Source: Manis javanica
Taxonomy: Eukaryota; Chordata; Mammalia; Pholidota; Manidae
Length of the DNA stretch: 64,000 bases
Assembly (NCBI RefSeq): GCF_040802235.1
Contig: NC_133157.1
Coordinates: forward strand, 23,081,501 to 23,145,500
Direction of reading: 5' to 3'
In this document: positions 1 to 10,850 of the stretch, in pieces
Numbering within the stretch: position 1 is the stretch's first letter
Layout: each line of letters begins with the position of its first letter
The notes under the pieces: generated by a model
Told to the model about the DNA's origin: nothing
Databases searched by the model: none
The model's input: only the letters and a program-made list of their open reading frames with translations
Translations under genes and position numbers: made by a program

Positions 1-1066
1 TAAGTGTGGCTATGCTGGAGAGCCGAGGCCCACCTACTTCGTCTCCTCCACTGTGGGCAAGTGCTGCTCTGAGGCAGCTGACGCTCGTGGCACCTGCAGG
101 GAGACCTACATGGGCCACGAGCTGTTCCACGTGGAGGCGCCTCTGAAGCTGATTAACCCACTACAGCACGGCATCGTGGTGGACTGGGACTGTGTCCAGA
201 ACATCTGGGAGTACATCTTCCACATGGCCATGAAGATCCTTCCTGAGGAGCATGCTGTGCTGGTCTCCGACCCCCCACTCAGCCCCAGCAGCAACCGGGA
301 GAAGTATGCGGAGCTCATATTTGAGACCTTTGGCATCCCTGCCATGCATGTGACATCCCAGTCGCTGCTCTCTGTCTACTCCTATGGCAAGACCTCAGGG
401 CTGGTGGTGGAGAGCGGGCACGGAGTCTCACACGTCGTGCCCATCTCGAAGGGCGACATGCTGCCAGGCCTGACCAGCCGCGCCGACTATGCCGGGTGCG
501 ACCTCACCAACTACCTGCTGCAGCTGCTCAACGAGGCCGGCCACAAGTTCACAGACGATCACCTACACATCGTTGAGCACATCAAGAAGAAGTGCTGCTA
601 CTCGGCGCTCATGCCAGAGGAGGAGAGCGGCCTAGCTGTGGAGGAGCTGCGTGTGGACTACGAGCTGCCACATGGCAAGCTCATCACCATCAGCCAGGAG
701 TGCTTCCAGTGCGCCGAGATGCTCTTCAAACCCACCCTGGTGGGCAGCAGCCAGCCCAGCCTCCCCGCGTTCACGGCTGCCTGCCTGGACCACTGCCAGG
801 AGGCGGGCTTCGAGGAGGAGATGGCTGCCAACATGCTGCTCTGTGGTGGCTGCACCATGCTGGACGGCTTCCCCGAGCGCTCCCAGAGGGAGCTGAGCCT
901 CCTCTGCCCCGGGGACAGCCCTGCAGTGGTGGCTGTGCCTGAGAGGAAGACCTCCGTGTGGACCGGCGGCTCCATCCTGGCCTCACTGCAGGCCTTCCAG
1001 CAGCTCTGGGTCAGCAGGGAGGAGTTTGAGGAGCGGGGCAGCGCAGCCATCTACAGCAAGTGCTGA
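1..1066 (+). CDS. ACTL7B: Actin-like protein 7B, 3' part of an intronless gene (5' truncated by window)
   Basis: Reading from base 2 gives 354 uninterrupted codons ending in TGA at 1064-1066. The frame opens with [13 protein letters not shown], an actin first-nucleotide-loop region. The GTG at 53 is an internal valine (STVGK), not a start. Human ACTL7B, as I recall it, is about 415 residues, so about 60 N-terminal residues lie outside the window. Family landmarks in order are [28 protein letters not shown] (the second phosphate loop, DSGDGVTH in actin), [25 protein letters not shown], and the C-terminal [23 protein letters not shown] block ending in YSKC. The acidic residue that helps hold metal-ATP in actin is Glu in the VESGHG loop, as I recall for human ACTL7B too, so nucleotide handling probably differs from actin. 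The single exon matches the known intronless ACTL7A/ACTL7B pair. The family is expressed in post-meiotic male germ cells and acts in the spermatid head cytoskeleton. Frame, length and motifs are intact, so a pseudogene is unlikely. Confidence 0.95.
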   Translation, partial: KCGYAGEPRPTYFVSSTVGKCCSEAADARGTCRETYMGHELFHVEAPLKLINPLQHGIVVDWDCVQNIWEYIFHMAMKILPEEHAVLVSDPPLSPSSNREKYAELIFETFGIPAMHVTSQSLLSVYSYGKTSGLVVESGHGVSHVVPISKGDMLPGLTSRADYAGCDLTNYLLQLLNEAGHKFTDDHLHIVEHIKKKCCYSALMPEEESGLAVEELRVDYELPHGKLITISQECFQCAEMLFKPTLVGSSQPSLPAFTAACLDHCQEAGFEEEMAANMLLCGGCTMLDGFPERSQRELSLLCPGDSPAVVAVPERKTSVWTGGSILASLQAFQQLWVSREEFEERGSAAIYSKC

Positions 1067-1141
1067 GTGGCGGTGCCCCGGCAGGCAAGGCCCCATGGGC
1101 AGGCGGCCACAGGCCACCTGAAACACATTTACAGGATTTCA

Positions 1142-1147
1142 CATAAA
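1142..1147 (+). terminator. Probable poly(A) signal of ACTL7B (CATAAA variant)
   Basis: CATAAA lies 76 bases after the ACTL7B stop and is followed within about 30-60 bases by a GT-rich stretch (about 1171-1200), as expected for a downstream processing element. There is no canonical AATAAA nearby. Short 3'UTRs with variant hexamers are common for spermatid transcripts. The assignment is inferred. Confidence 0.5.
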
Positions 1148-1199
1148 ATTGAATGCACACAGGCTCTCGTCTAGTGTGCATTTGTTGCTGTAGTGTGAT

Positions 1200-1905
1200 A
1201 GCAGAAGGTGGTGGGGAGCTGGGTTTAGGAATATCAGCGCCTTTTGCTCTGCTGGGTCAGAAGTAGCAGGCAGGGGTTGGGGGGCCCTCACTGACCCCTC
1301 CCCCGCCGCCCCCTTCACAAGGGTGACATCATCTCAGAATCCAGAGTGTAGCTTCCTGTTCCATTAGCTCCTTGGAGTTCAAAACCCAATTCATCAAGAC
1401 TCTCAGGTTGCTTGCTCCCCCGTAAACCAAAGGGGAAGCAGCTTCGATTAAGAGACTAGCTTGAGTCACATAGTTAAGTAGTGGGTGGGAGACTCGCAAC
1501 CAGGTATCTGACTTCAAGGCTCCTGTTTCTGCCCCTGATAGTCACCTACCCCCAGCCTCACCACTGCTCGCCTGCCTGAGGCTCCCTCCCTCACTGCTCT
1601 TACTGCCCGTGCTCATCAAAGGGGCAGCCCACGGGTGTGTGTGTCCTGAGGGTGAGGGGCCATTTCTGCCCATCAGTGGCCCCTCCTCTTGACCCTACCC
1701 CAAATCACAGCTGTTTTTGCAGAGTCACAAAGCAGAGCCCCTGAATTCAGAGGATGTTGGAGGAACCACAAGGCCCTTTAGAAATCATGTGGTTTTTTTC
1801 TCCCTCCCGTGGAGAAGGGGAAACAGAACCAGGAGGGAGGAGGCCGTGTCAGTGGGTGAGCCCAGCTCTCCTTCACCGGGTCATGATTATTTCCAGCAGG
1901 GCAAA
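1200..1905. other. Intergenic, no gene seen
   Basis: No coding potential is recognised. About 1380-1530 has the general pattern of a worn antisense MIR (a stretch resembling 'cacatagttaagtagtggg'), but it is too diverged for a firm call. 1270-1320 is C/G-rich with little CpG. Confidence 0.45.
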
Positions 1906-1911
1906 AATGGT

Positions 1912-2237
1912 TGCTTTAGTTTGGGCTGCTATGACAAAATACCACAGAACAGGTGAATTGGAAATGACAGAAATGTGTTTCTTAGGATTCCAGAGGCTGG
2001 AAGTCCAAAATAGGATTTCAGCAGGTCGGGTTCTGATGAAGGCCCTCTTCTGGGTTGCAGACTGCCGACATCTTGCTGTGTTCTCACCTGGTGGAAGGGA
2101 TGAGGGATATCTCCAGGGCCTCACACAAAGGCACTGGGCACCTCCCAATGGTCTCATCTAATACTGTTGTGTTGGGCATTAGGTTTTCAACAGATGAATT
2201 TGGGGAGGGGGTGCAGAGACAATCATTCAGTCCATTA
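1912..2237 (-). repeat. MLT1-type MaLR LTR, minus strand
   Basis: The plus strand reads as the reverse complement of the MLT1 3' end (TTAGTTTGGGCTGCTATGAC, then AAATACCACAGA) through to a terminal region near ATTCAGTCCATT. The order and internal phrases (antisense TTCTGGAGGCTGGAAGTCC-type, then TCTTGCTGTGTTCTCAC) match MLT1 LTRs. It is old and diverged. Confidence 0.75.
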
Positions 2238-2239
2238 AG

Positions 2240-3545
2240 CAATGGTTCCTAATGGTTAGCAACCCTGAAGCACTTACCAAGCATCTGCAATGGGTGAGGC
2301 CCAGAGCTGGATACCGAGAATGTCCAGAATGTGGCTCTTCCCTTAGGATCACACACAGCTAGTGGGGGATTCAGAGGAAAGCCATGTTGGTATGGAGACG
2401 AGGCTCAAGCCCCGTGTTCCTGGAAGTGAGAAGGTGCAGTTGTGTACTGGAAAGCTGAAGATGGAGAAGGGGTGGGTGTGGTGGCCCCTCGGTGGCTTTG
2501 GGGTTGAGGGAGAAGCTGTTGAGTCTTGGGGGATTTCAGCTGGTGAATGACTAGAAGAGGTGGTTCCTGCCTCTGTAACCCCTACCTCTTGATGGGGCAC
2601 ATGACCAGGTGTCAGTGAGATCCGACATTGGTGAGCTGTGTAATGTCCTGGGCTACCACATGTTCCCGAACCACCTCTTACCTTAGAGTCCTGACTTGGG
2701 GCACTCTGTAAGGCTACCTCTGTCCTGGGCCCTGCAGACTTGGGAAGAGCCCGATTCAGCCTGTCACCTCATGCCTTGCCATCTAGTCCCTCTCCATTGC
2801 CCAGAATTCAGCTCCTAGCCTTGAGCTTGAGTCCTCCGGCAGGGCCTTGGTGCTATGTAGGAACCTGGGCCCTTCCCTTTGGAGAGGGGTTGCAGACTGG
2901 AGCCCTGGAGGCTGATGGCGCCAGTAGACACATTTTGTTTGGCCAGCACAGTGTATAAAATTTTTTTTTTGAATTTGAATTCTTTCAGTGGGACCTGCAT
3001 TTTTCAGGTTGCCAAAGTCTCTACTAGTCTGGTGTCTTCATACATACCTGCTGCTTAGCCAGCATTCATTTCTACTGCTTGCAACCCAAGAATCCTTGAA
3101 TAATAGGAACCCTAAGAACCTGATGAGATACAGAGATGAGACGCAGAGGGGAAGGTGAGGTGCTCAAAATCACACAGGCAGTAACCTAGTGTGGTCCTGA
3201 AGATCTCCAGAAATCATACCAGTGTCTACCCACCCCAGCTCTTCCTCACTCCACATCCTCAGCAACTTCTGTCTCCACAGTTCCAGCTTCCATGTCCTCA
3301 ATACCTGGGGGTCTTCTCCAGAAGCATCCCTTGTACAGCAGAGGCTGTAAAAGCACTAATCACTTCATCCCTGATGTGAATTTATTTAAGCCAACCAGAG
3401 GCACAACAGGAGAGTTAGTCTTGGCAGAAAAATGTGAGTCAGTGCCTTCAGCTTAAGAAGACGGACTGACCATGTGTGTGTAACCTCCTTTCCCTCCTAA
3501 GACTGCTATAAAGGGACAGTTTACTGAGTTCAGGTTCATGCCACC
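2240..3545. other. Intergenic with weak MIR remnants
   Basis: No gene. About 3110-3195 contains an antisense MIR-like core (GATGAGACGCAGAGGGGAAG, then AAAATCACACAGGCAGTAA). 2250-2370 has a weaker similar pattern ending in ATCACACACAGCTAGTGG. A short T-run and AT-rich patch sits near 2955-2985. Nothing else recognised. Confidence 0.4.
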
Positions 3546-4090
3546 TGTTGCCCAACATGCCAATAAGTTGAGAGACAAGGTGGGGCAAGGAAAGCAACTT
3601 TATTCGGAAAGCCAGCAGAACAAGAAGATGGCAGACTAATGTCCTAAAGCACCATCATAACTTAGGGTTGTTTGCAAGGAAAGAATGTTAGGGAAAGGGG
3701 GAACAGGAAGAGGAGCAGGTTAGGAGTGACTGAAGGCTGCAGACACCTGGGCATCAGTGAGGGTCCTAGGGGAGCCCCTGTGTCCTTGGTTAGTGGGCTC
3801 TTGCCGACCCAGGGCTGGTCACCGTATTGCTAGAACTCCGACAAGGTAATCATTTTTCATACACGTTTCTCTGCCTCCTGGAGGAGGCGAGCTTTGGGGA
3901 AGGATCTATTTGCAGAAATCTCAAACTGTAAGCAAGATTCCTTTTGATTATCAGCAAGCCTATGGGCAGGGCTTGCTGATAATCAGCCTATGCAGAGCTG
4001 AGCAGAAGCCCTTTCTCTTTTTTTTTCTTCTTTGGCCCAAGTCAGCAAAGGAGATAAATACAGTATGAAGGCAGAGATCGACTTTTTCAC
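3546..4090 (-). repeat. ERV-like solo LTR, minus strand (boundaries approximate)
   Basis: Read on the minus strand, the segment ends in a retroviral-style R-U5: AATAAA (complement of 3599-3604) followed by about 55 bases finishing GGCAACA at 3546, a CA terminus. The upstream part (3610-4090) would be U3. The other boundary near 4085-4097 and a target duplication could not be fixed, so the family is unassigned. The segment contains a perfect hairpin listed separately. Confidence 0.45.
3945..3985. repeat. Perfect 16-bp inverted repeat, 9-base loop
   Basis: Arms 3945-3960 (TGATTATCAGCAAGCC) and 3970-3985 (its exact complement) are separated by a 9-base loop. Each arm contains a GATA-type TGATAA/TTATCA core, so the sites face each other. 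The hairpin lies within the putative LTR. Confidence 0.8.
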
Positions 4091-4099
4091 TCCATTACA

Positions 4100-5300
4100 A
4101 TAGTAGAAGAATATAGATGTATAATCCCACTACAAATGAGAAGATGGTAGGGAGAACGCAGAAGGCTAGAGATTTCTGATTCTGGAAGGAAAGTGGACGC
4201 AGGGCAGAAAAGCTTCCAGCTGAAGCCTGCAGGGTGCTACCGGTAGAGGAGGCCGACTTCCTCTCCTGCAGAATGAGAAGAGGTTTTGGACTTGGAGATG
4301 CCCAAGAGGAGAGGACATGGGAGTGGACTGTGTGAAACAAAATGGGATAGGGGAAGGGATGGTAACCAAGAGTTTCTGAGAATGCAGGTCCCTTTCCCTC
4401 CCCACAGGTAGAGGGGTGAGCAGATGGGCCAGCCTCTGAGTGTGTGTTTCCCGTGCAAAAAAAATTGAAGAATTCTCTCCACAAAAGTGGTGCTAGTACA
4501 GGGAAGACAAGAGCAGCATTTGAAGAGCAGGTGGTAGACCCTACCTGCATCCCCTTGTCCCTCCCACAAAGCAGTAGTTACAGCCAGGTCTAGCTAATAA
4601 ACCCCAGGTGGAACCTACAGTTGACAAACTTCTCTTTCCCCCTCACTCCTTCCCCACAAAGCCCAGCTACTGCGTGGGCTTCCCACGTGGCCCAGGACTG
4701 ACTCCCACTCCAGCCAGAACGGTGGAGCACACGACCTAGGCTGAGCCGATCAGCAGCCATCTGCCTGGCCACAGTGATGGTTGGGGGGTGAGCGTGTGAC
4801 CTCAGTGCGCCCATGCTGCGTGAGTTGCAGGCGTTTTGCCTGGAGCGTTGACACGGATGGGTGTGTGTGGCCTAGAACTGCTGGGGCAACATTTGTCACC
4901 AGAAGGAAGCTCTCTTGAAGCTGACCCACCAGAGTGCAAAGCTCAGCCGGTGCTTGGACATGACCTCTGAATGAAACCTCGGCGCCCTCTCCCGTCAGAC
5001 TTGGCTTCATCCTCGCTCAGGTAGAGTGTGCGCTTGCCACTTGCCTCTGAGAGCGTTCTGCTCTTGTTTCCTTCTCAACAATGGTACTCCCCCAAGAAGT
5101 TTGTGTGGGGTACGGGCCAGGGTTGGAGAGGCCTCTTATAATTGAAAAATTAATTTCCCAACAAAAAAGCCACTACACAAGAATTTTTATCAAGGCATTA
5201 GAGAATATCAGGTAACTCACTAATGCTGAAACGCAGAAACCTAAGCATGCCTACTGGCCATTGCCCTATATTCTCTAGTTATTTGTCCCCGAGGTTAGAC
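4100..5300. other. Intergenic, no gene seen
   Basis: No homology recognised. Open frames of up to about 150 codons at 4095-4569 overlap on one strand in two frames, have no recognisable domain, and look like chance. 5150-5200 is AT-rich. Confidence 0.45.
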
Positions 5301-5410
5301 GTGGAGCTCCATAAGGGCAGAAACGTTTGATTTCATCTTTGTTTTATCAGTGTCCAGGGCAGAGCATGGCACGGCAGTGGTGCTTAGTACAGGTCCACTG
5401 AAATGACACT
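5300..5410 (+). repeat. L2 3'-end fragment
   Basis: The phrases GGAGCTCCATAAGGGCAG and CAGGGCAGAGCATGGCACGG occur in the order of the conserved L2 3' end (stop-proximal region and tail). Confidence 0.55.
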
Positions 5411-5439
5411 CCCACTCTGTGAGAAGTTGCAAGTACTTT

Positions 5440-5520
5440 GCCCCATTTTAAAGATGAGGACACTGAGGCTTGGGAGGTTAAGAATCTTGTTCAAGTTCAC
5501 CCACCTGTAAATCAGTCTTC
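5440..5520 (-). repeat. MIR fragment
   Basis: Antisense MIR core: AAAGATGAGGACACTGAGGC followed by TTGGGAGGTTAAGAATC and a CACCTGTAAATCAG end. Only about 80 bases survive. Confidence 0.6.
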
Positions 5521-6335
5521 TGCTAAATCAAAGTTTTGTGACTTCAAAATGTCTCTGCCTTTGCATCCTACTTTTCTGCAAAATACCAGTCTCTTTTCCA
5601 AGGAAAAAAAAAAAAAGATGTGTAACAACTGCTTTCAAGTAGTAAACAAATATGTAATTTCATAACCATCCTAAGATATAAAAGTTAGAATGCCAATCTT
5701 TTAGCAAAGACAGATGGATTTTGCCTGAGATTTCCAGACATAAGTAAGCCACTATTACAGTGACATCACGTGGTGAAATCCTACTGTAAAGACCGACCAG
5801 ACCTGCTTAGGCAGCCTGAGCCCTCTTCCCCAAGTGGTTATTACTAAGTTTGCCCTGAGAGTTATCTACATACTGTGGGTTTAAACAATTAACTTTATTA
5901 CAATACAAACCATTAATGCTGTTGTGTTTTGATGTAAGAGTTTTTTTTTTCTTTTGGTGGGGGGAGTGAGTGGGGGTGATTGATCCAATGTCACATTGTT
6001 TTATAACTCTTAATTAGTGGGGAAGAGGGAGTGTGGGGAATTGGTTATGCAGGGAGCTAGCTCTTAATGGCTTGTGAGAGCCCACTGTTAACTATTCAGG
6101 AATTTTGCAAGCTAGTTGTCAAACTGTTGGTAGCTCGAAATTGGCTATGGTAGGAGCATTGACCCCCCCACAGAAATAAGCAAGTGTTACAAATCAGGGT
6201 CCCCCCCCCACCTCCCACTCTAACCACAGAGAGCTTGTTTAAGGGAGGAGCAGGGGTGTGTGAGAGGGGTTGTGGGTAGAAGAATCATCTGGGGTGGTAG
6301 TGAGTTGCAAAAGTACAAAAAAAACCATGTGGATT
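5520..6335. other. Intergenic, no gene seen
   Basis: AT-rich sequence with short A, T and C homopolymers (5607-5619, 5940-5950, 6200-6211). No repeat family or coding sequence recognised. Confidence 0.45.
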
Positions 6336-6339
6336 TCCC

Positions 6340-6435
6340 CAGCCAGACTTTGAATCAGTAGATCTGGGTCAGCATCTAGGAATCTACAGTGGAGAAGTGC
6401 CCCAGGTGATTCTAACGGACGATCAGTACCAAAGC
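6340..6435 (+). repeat. MER5A-type hAT-Charlie fragment
   Basis: GAATCAGTAGATCTGGGTCA, then GGAATCTACAGTGG, then CCCCAGGTGATTCTAACGG follow the order of the MER5A 3' half. Confidence 0.6.
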
Positions 6436-6549
6436 TGCTCAAAAGAGTGCAGGGCACAAACTAAGCACAATGTAAATATTTAGAAGTCAGTCAGAAGCTC
6501 TGGCACAGTGTGGGGCAAGCCCAAGGTTCTCGGTGACTCAGATGCCACT

Positions 6550-6740
6550 CCTTTGGGTAAGAATGTCTTTCACCACCTACCCAAGCTCATGCCTTCAGGG
6601 TGCAGCCCAAGTGTCCGCTCCCCTGGGAGGCACTTCCTGATATGCCCAGGCGGGGCGCTCCCTCCCTGTGCTCCTTCGCTGCTCTGGCCTCACCCATCTG
6701 CCTCAGCTTTTTTTGTCTTTGTCTGCACAACTCCGTGGGA
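6550..6740 (+). repeat. L2 3'-region fragment
   Basis: The layout is L2-like: a 'CTCATGCCTTCAGGGTGCAG' stretch, CACTTCCTGATATGCCCAGG (from the L2 'cttccctgaccaccc' region), then CTCTGGCCTCACCC. It is diverged, and chance C/T-richness may contribute. Confidence 0.45.
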
Positions 6741-6875
6741 AGAAACAAGACTCCTGGCCATCCTTGCATCCCAGGCTGGGCTTGGGCCTGGCACAAGGAA
6801 GCCACTACACACAAAGAATTTGTATTTCTTTGTGAAGGGGGTCATTAACAACAGAGAGCAAAGGTCTTGTCTTGG

Positions 6876-6952
6876 CCTTATGGTTCTCAACTTTCATTGC
6901 TTATTAGAATCACCTGGGAGCTTTAAAAAAATCCTGATGGCAAGGACTGCTG
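6876..6952 (+). repeat. MER5A-type hAT-Charlie fragment
   Basis: Begins ATGGTTCTCAACTTTCATTG, then TTAGAATCACCTGGGAGCTT and AAAAAATCCTGATGG: the 5' end of MER5A. It could be the other half of the element at 6340-6435 in shuffled order, or an independent copy. Confidence 0.65.
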
Positions 6953-6954
6953 GT

Positions 6955-8325
6955 TCTGCCACGGCGGAGTAACCTTACTCTCCAAGGTCCTTCTCACAAC
7001 TGGAAACCCCCGGATACTGACAGAGATGCTGTCCTTGCCCACAGTCCAGCCAGCCTTCTCTGAGCCCTTTCTCAACTGGGCACGACCTTGGCCTCTGACA
7101 GCTTGAACAGACACTGACACAGTTTCTAGCAGCTCAAGGCCACATACCTAGGGTGACCCTATCTCCCCTTAAAGTGCTTGCCTGAGAAAACTCAAAGATG
7201 CCCCCAAATCTACTGTCTGTTCTGGCCAGTCTCCCAGCTCCCTAACTTCAATAAGTGCCAGTTAGTAAATCCAAGTGGGGTTCACGTGGATCAGCCCTGC
7301 TTCCTGCTTTTTGTACTTTCTCGCGTCCCTGACTCTGCTGGGCCGCTCTCACCCCTCTCCCCATGCCTGCATTCTCCCTTACAGTGCTGAGTTACCTCTG
7401 TATAAATGGAAATGGAACTCTTTTCCCTCCTGTAGTAGTATTTTACTGATTAAAATCTGTCCAGCTTTGTCTTTGATAATGTAACAAGCATAGGAAGACT
7501 CCAAAAACTGAAAGATGTGTTCATAGGCAAGTTGTTATTATCTGCGAATTAGTTACTATATTAACTATATTTTCTTATTTTTTAAATAAGATCCCCAAAT
7601 ACCAGAGCATTAAGAATACAAAAAAATAAGTGTAACTCTGGAGGAAAAATATTTCCCAGCCCAGGGAAAAATACCTTTGAAGCCGAAATCAGCCAAAGGG
7701 AGAAATAAAGTGGGAGAAATCCATTTATTGCTTACAAACAGTTGTCCACTTCTGCTCACCCATGTCTCTGGCAACTGGGCTGCAAAAAGGGACCCCACCC
7801 AACCTCTTCATTCCAGATATGTCCTAGCTCCCCCTTGTAATTACCTATTGATATGGTGATGGACTACTTCTCTCCACCCCTTGGAACACCTATTGATGTG
7901 GAGATGCACTAAGGCCAGGCAGGAGATTATGGAAATGTTGCAGTTCTACCCACAATAAGAAATTATAGCTAATCGTCTCTGATTGTGTCCATCCTTGCAT
8001 CCCAGGGCGGGCTTGGGTGGATGCCAAATAGACATACACAGAAGAAAGCACAGTTAGAATAGATTTCGGTGGGGCTGAATGAGTTTATGTCCCACCACCA
8101 ACTAGCTCCATGGAAGTGGGTGCCATGCTCAGATTCCTGCAGTGTGAGTAGGGGTGGTGGTTCCCGTGTGGAGCTGCACCTCCATCCTACTCAGCAGCAG
8201 TGAGGGGAACAAGGTGGTGAGAGGTGGGGCTGGTTGGCACTTCCTTCCCTCCTCTTCCTCCTCTGATGTTAGTGAGATCCAGTGGGGAGCTGACCCTACG
8301 CCACCACTTGGAGGCAAGTAATTTG
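6955..8325. other. Intergenic, no gene seen
   Basis: No gene. A 19-base phrase (CCATCCTTGCATCCCAGG plus a flanking base) occurs at about 6759 and again at about 7989. 7550-7630 is AT-rich. 8090-8320 is G-rich and may be an unassigned old repeat. Confidence 0.4.
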
Positions 8326-8540
8326 TGGGTATCTACAAACTGAACCTGAGGTTTATATGGAAAGGCAATGTTGTGCCCAAAGTCGCGAATCCCAGAAGAC
8401 CACCAAGGAGCCAACACCGATACAAAAGGAAAGAGCCTTTATTCGAGCTAGCTCCAGCTCAATCTCTCATCTACACCAAGGCAGTGGCAAGATGCCAGAG
8501 AAAGAGAAAGAGTTTCAATACCATAAAGGTTTTATGGGGT

Positions 8541-8642
8541 TCTAGGGCAGTTGGTGGGGTGATGGTCATGGCTCTGGCTGATTGGCTGGATCTAGGGGTA
8601 GTTGGTGGGGTGATAGGTCGTGGCTCTGGTCAATTGGCAGGG
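8541..8642. repeat. 50-bp tandem duplication in LTR U3
   Basis: Two imperfect copies begin TCTAGGGCAGTTGGTGGGGT (8541) and TCTAGGGGTAGTTGGTGGGG (8591). A third partial unit starts near 8643. Each copy carries an ATTGG (CCAAT) box. Confidence 0.8.
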
Positions 8643-8710
8643 TCTAAGGATGGTGGGTGAGCTCTTCGCTGACTGGAGAGGAGAGAGACCAAGCTCTGAT
8701 TGGGTGAAAT

Positions 8711-8761
8711 AGGATCCGGGTCCCAATTGGCTGAGGTAGGATCCGGGTCCCAATTGGCTGA
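8711..8761. repeat. 27-bp tandem repeat in LTR U3
   Basis: A 24-base block starting AGGATCCGGGTCCCAATTGG is identical at 8711-8734 and 8738-8761. A degraded third unit begins near 8765. Each carries a CCAAT box, the arrangement of a retroviral enhancer repeat. Confidence 0.85.
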
Positions 8762-10239
8762 AATAGAATCTGGGAGCTTGCCCTTTCAGGCAAAAGTTGC
8801 AGAATAGCCAACCCAACACGGGGGAAGAAGAAAAAAGTTGGAAGACTGACACTATCTGACCTTAGCTATAAAGCTGAAATGATCAAGACACTGCGGTATT
8901 GGTGAAAAAGTAGACATAGGTATTAGTGGAACCGTACTGAGAGTTCCAAGGTAGACCCCATGCAAACATAGTCAACTGTTGACAAAAGAGTAAAGACAAT
9001 TCAATAGGGAAGGGTGGTCTTAATAAATGGAGCTAGAACAATTAGAAATCTTTTTTTAAAAAATCAACCAAAAAATACTTTACCCTTTAAAAACTCAAAA
9101 TGGATCATAGACCTAAATGTAGAATGCAAACCTATAAAATTTCAGGATGGAAGATAACATACAAGAAACCCTAGGTAACCTGGGGTTTGATGATGATATT
9201 TCTGGTACAACACCAACAACTCAATCTATAAAAGAAAAGCTTGAGATGATAAGTTGGGCTCTATTAAAATGAAAATCTTCTGCTCTGTGCAAAACACTTA
9301 AGAAAATCAAAAGACAAGACATGGAATGGAAAAAAATATTTGTAAAACACATACGTGAAAAGATCTGTATCCAACCAAAGAACTCTTAAAACTCAACAAT
9401 AAGGAAACAACCCAATTAAAAAAAATGGGCAAAAGATCTGAGCAAACACTTCACCAAGGAAGATATACAGATATAAGCATATGAAGAGACGCTCATCCTA
9501 TATAAAAGAGGCAAAATGCTATATTCACTTTAAAAGGCAATTTGGCAGATTTTTTTCAATGAAGCTAAATATATTCTTACCATAAGATCCAGCAATAACA
9601 CTCCTAGATATTTACCCGACTGAACTGAAAACTTATGGCCACATAAAAATCTACACATGAATGTTTGTGGCAGCTCTATTCATAGTTGCCAAAAATTTGA
9701 AGTAACTAAGATGTCTGCAAATAGGTCAAATAGGTTAATGGATAAATGGTGGAACATTTATACAATGGAACATCATTCAGCAATTTAAACTATGAACTTT
9801 AGTTAATAATGTGTCAGTATTGCTTTATTAATTATAACAAACATGCCACACTAATGTAAAATGTAAATAGTAGGGAAAATATATATGGGGAGGTATATGG
9901 AAACTTTCTGTGCTATGTGCTCAATTTTTCTGTAAATCTTAAACAGTTTTAAAGAATAAAATCTGTTAATTAAAAAATAAAACAAATGAACAATCAATAG
10001 CCTAGGAGAAGATGTTTGCAAACCATATATCTGGAGAGGACTTATATCTAGAATGCAAAAGGATTCTTAAACTGAGCAGTTAAAAACATTTCAATTTAAA
10101 AATGGACATAAGACACGAACAGACATTTCACTGAAAAGCATAGTTGGCAGATAAGCACATGAAAAACAATATCACAAGCCGTTAAGGAAAGGCATGCAAA
10201 TTTAAACCATGAGAACTATCACACATCTGTCAGGATGAC

Positions 10240-10850
10240 TTTTTTTTTTGTATCATTAATGTACAGTTACATGAGAAACATTATGATTACTAGACTCCCC
10301 TCATTATCAAGTCCCCACCACATACCCCATTACAGTCACTGTCCATCAGTGTAGTAAGATGCTATAGGATCACTACTTGTCTTCTCTGTGTTGTACTGCC
10401 CTCCCCATGCCTCTCTGCCCTGCTACATTATGTGTGCTTATCGTAATACCTCTTTTCCCCCTTATCCCTCCCTTCCCACCCATCCTCCCCAGTCCCTTTC
10501 CTTTTGGTAACTGTTAGCCCATTCTTGGGTTCTGTGACTCTGCTGCTGTTTTGTTCCTTCAGTTTTGCTTTGTTCTTATACTACACAGATGAGTGAAATC
10601 ATTTGATACTTGTCTTTTTCTGCCTGGCTTATTTCACTGAGCATAATACCCTCTAGCTCCATCCATGTTGTTGCAAATGGTAGGATTTGTTTTCTTCTTA
10701 TGGCTGAATAATATTCCATTGTGTATATGTACCATATCTTCTTTATCCATTCATCTACTGATGGACATGTAGGTTGTTTCCATTTCTTGGCCATTATAAA
10801 TAGTGCTGTGATAAACATAGGGGTGCATATGTCTTTTTCAAACTGGGCTG
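10240..10850 (-). mobile_element. Young L1 3' end (ORF2 C-terminus plus 3'UTR), minus strand
   Basis: The minus strand encodes the last residues of L1 ORF2p at 10576-10818 (WIKKIWYIYTMEYYSAIRRK visible, ending SLICVV then stop), followed by about 330 bp of 3'UTR and a poly(A) seen as a T-run at 10240-10249. The flanks TCAGGATGACTTTT (10230) and TCAGAATGGCTTTT (10856) are a 14-bp target duplication with two mismatches. It is 5'-truncated. Confidence 0.9.

Larger units (their letters stand above)
8369..8788 (-). mobile_element. Gammaretrovirus-type (ERV1) solo LTR, minus strand
   Basis: Minus-strand sequence runs from TGAAAGGGCAAG (complement of 8777-8788) to GGGCACAACA at 8369, a TG...CA LTR of 420 bp. 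AATAAAGGCTC gives the poly(A) signal, and GGGATTCGCG near the 3' end is typical of gammaretroviral U5. A 5-bp target duplication GGCAA flanks it (8364-8368, 8789-8793), and the host is an L1. U3 carries two tandem arrays (8541-8642 and 8711-8761) rich in CCAAT motifs. No internal viral genes accompany it. Confidence 0.88.
8328..9985 (+). mobile_element. Old L1, ORF2 C-terminal region plus 3'UTR and A-rich tail (split by an LTR)
   Basis: Pieces 8328-8368 and 8789-9985 join across the LTR at 8369-8788 (GGTTTATATGGAAAGGCAA / GGCAAAAGTTGCAGAATAGC). Typical L1 phrases follow: AGTTGGAAGACTGACACTA, ATGGATCATAGACCTAAATG, CTCCTAGATATTTACCC, ATTCATAGTTGCC. They are followed by an L1M-type 3'UTR and an AAAAAATAAAAC-like tail near 9975. 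Many stops and indels mean it is inactive. Confidence 0.85.

Noticed and set aside
53-1066. GTG at 53 as the start of a shorter 337-residue protein
   Set aside because: The frame is open to the window edge and the upstream residues match ACTL7B, so this valine is internal.
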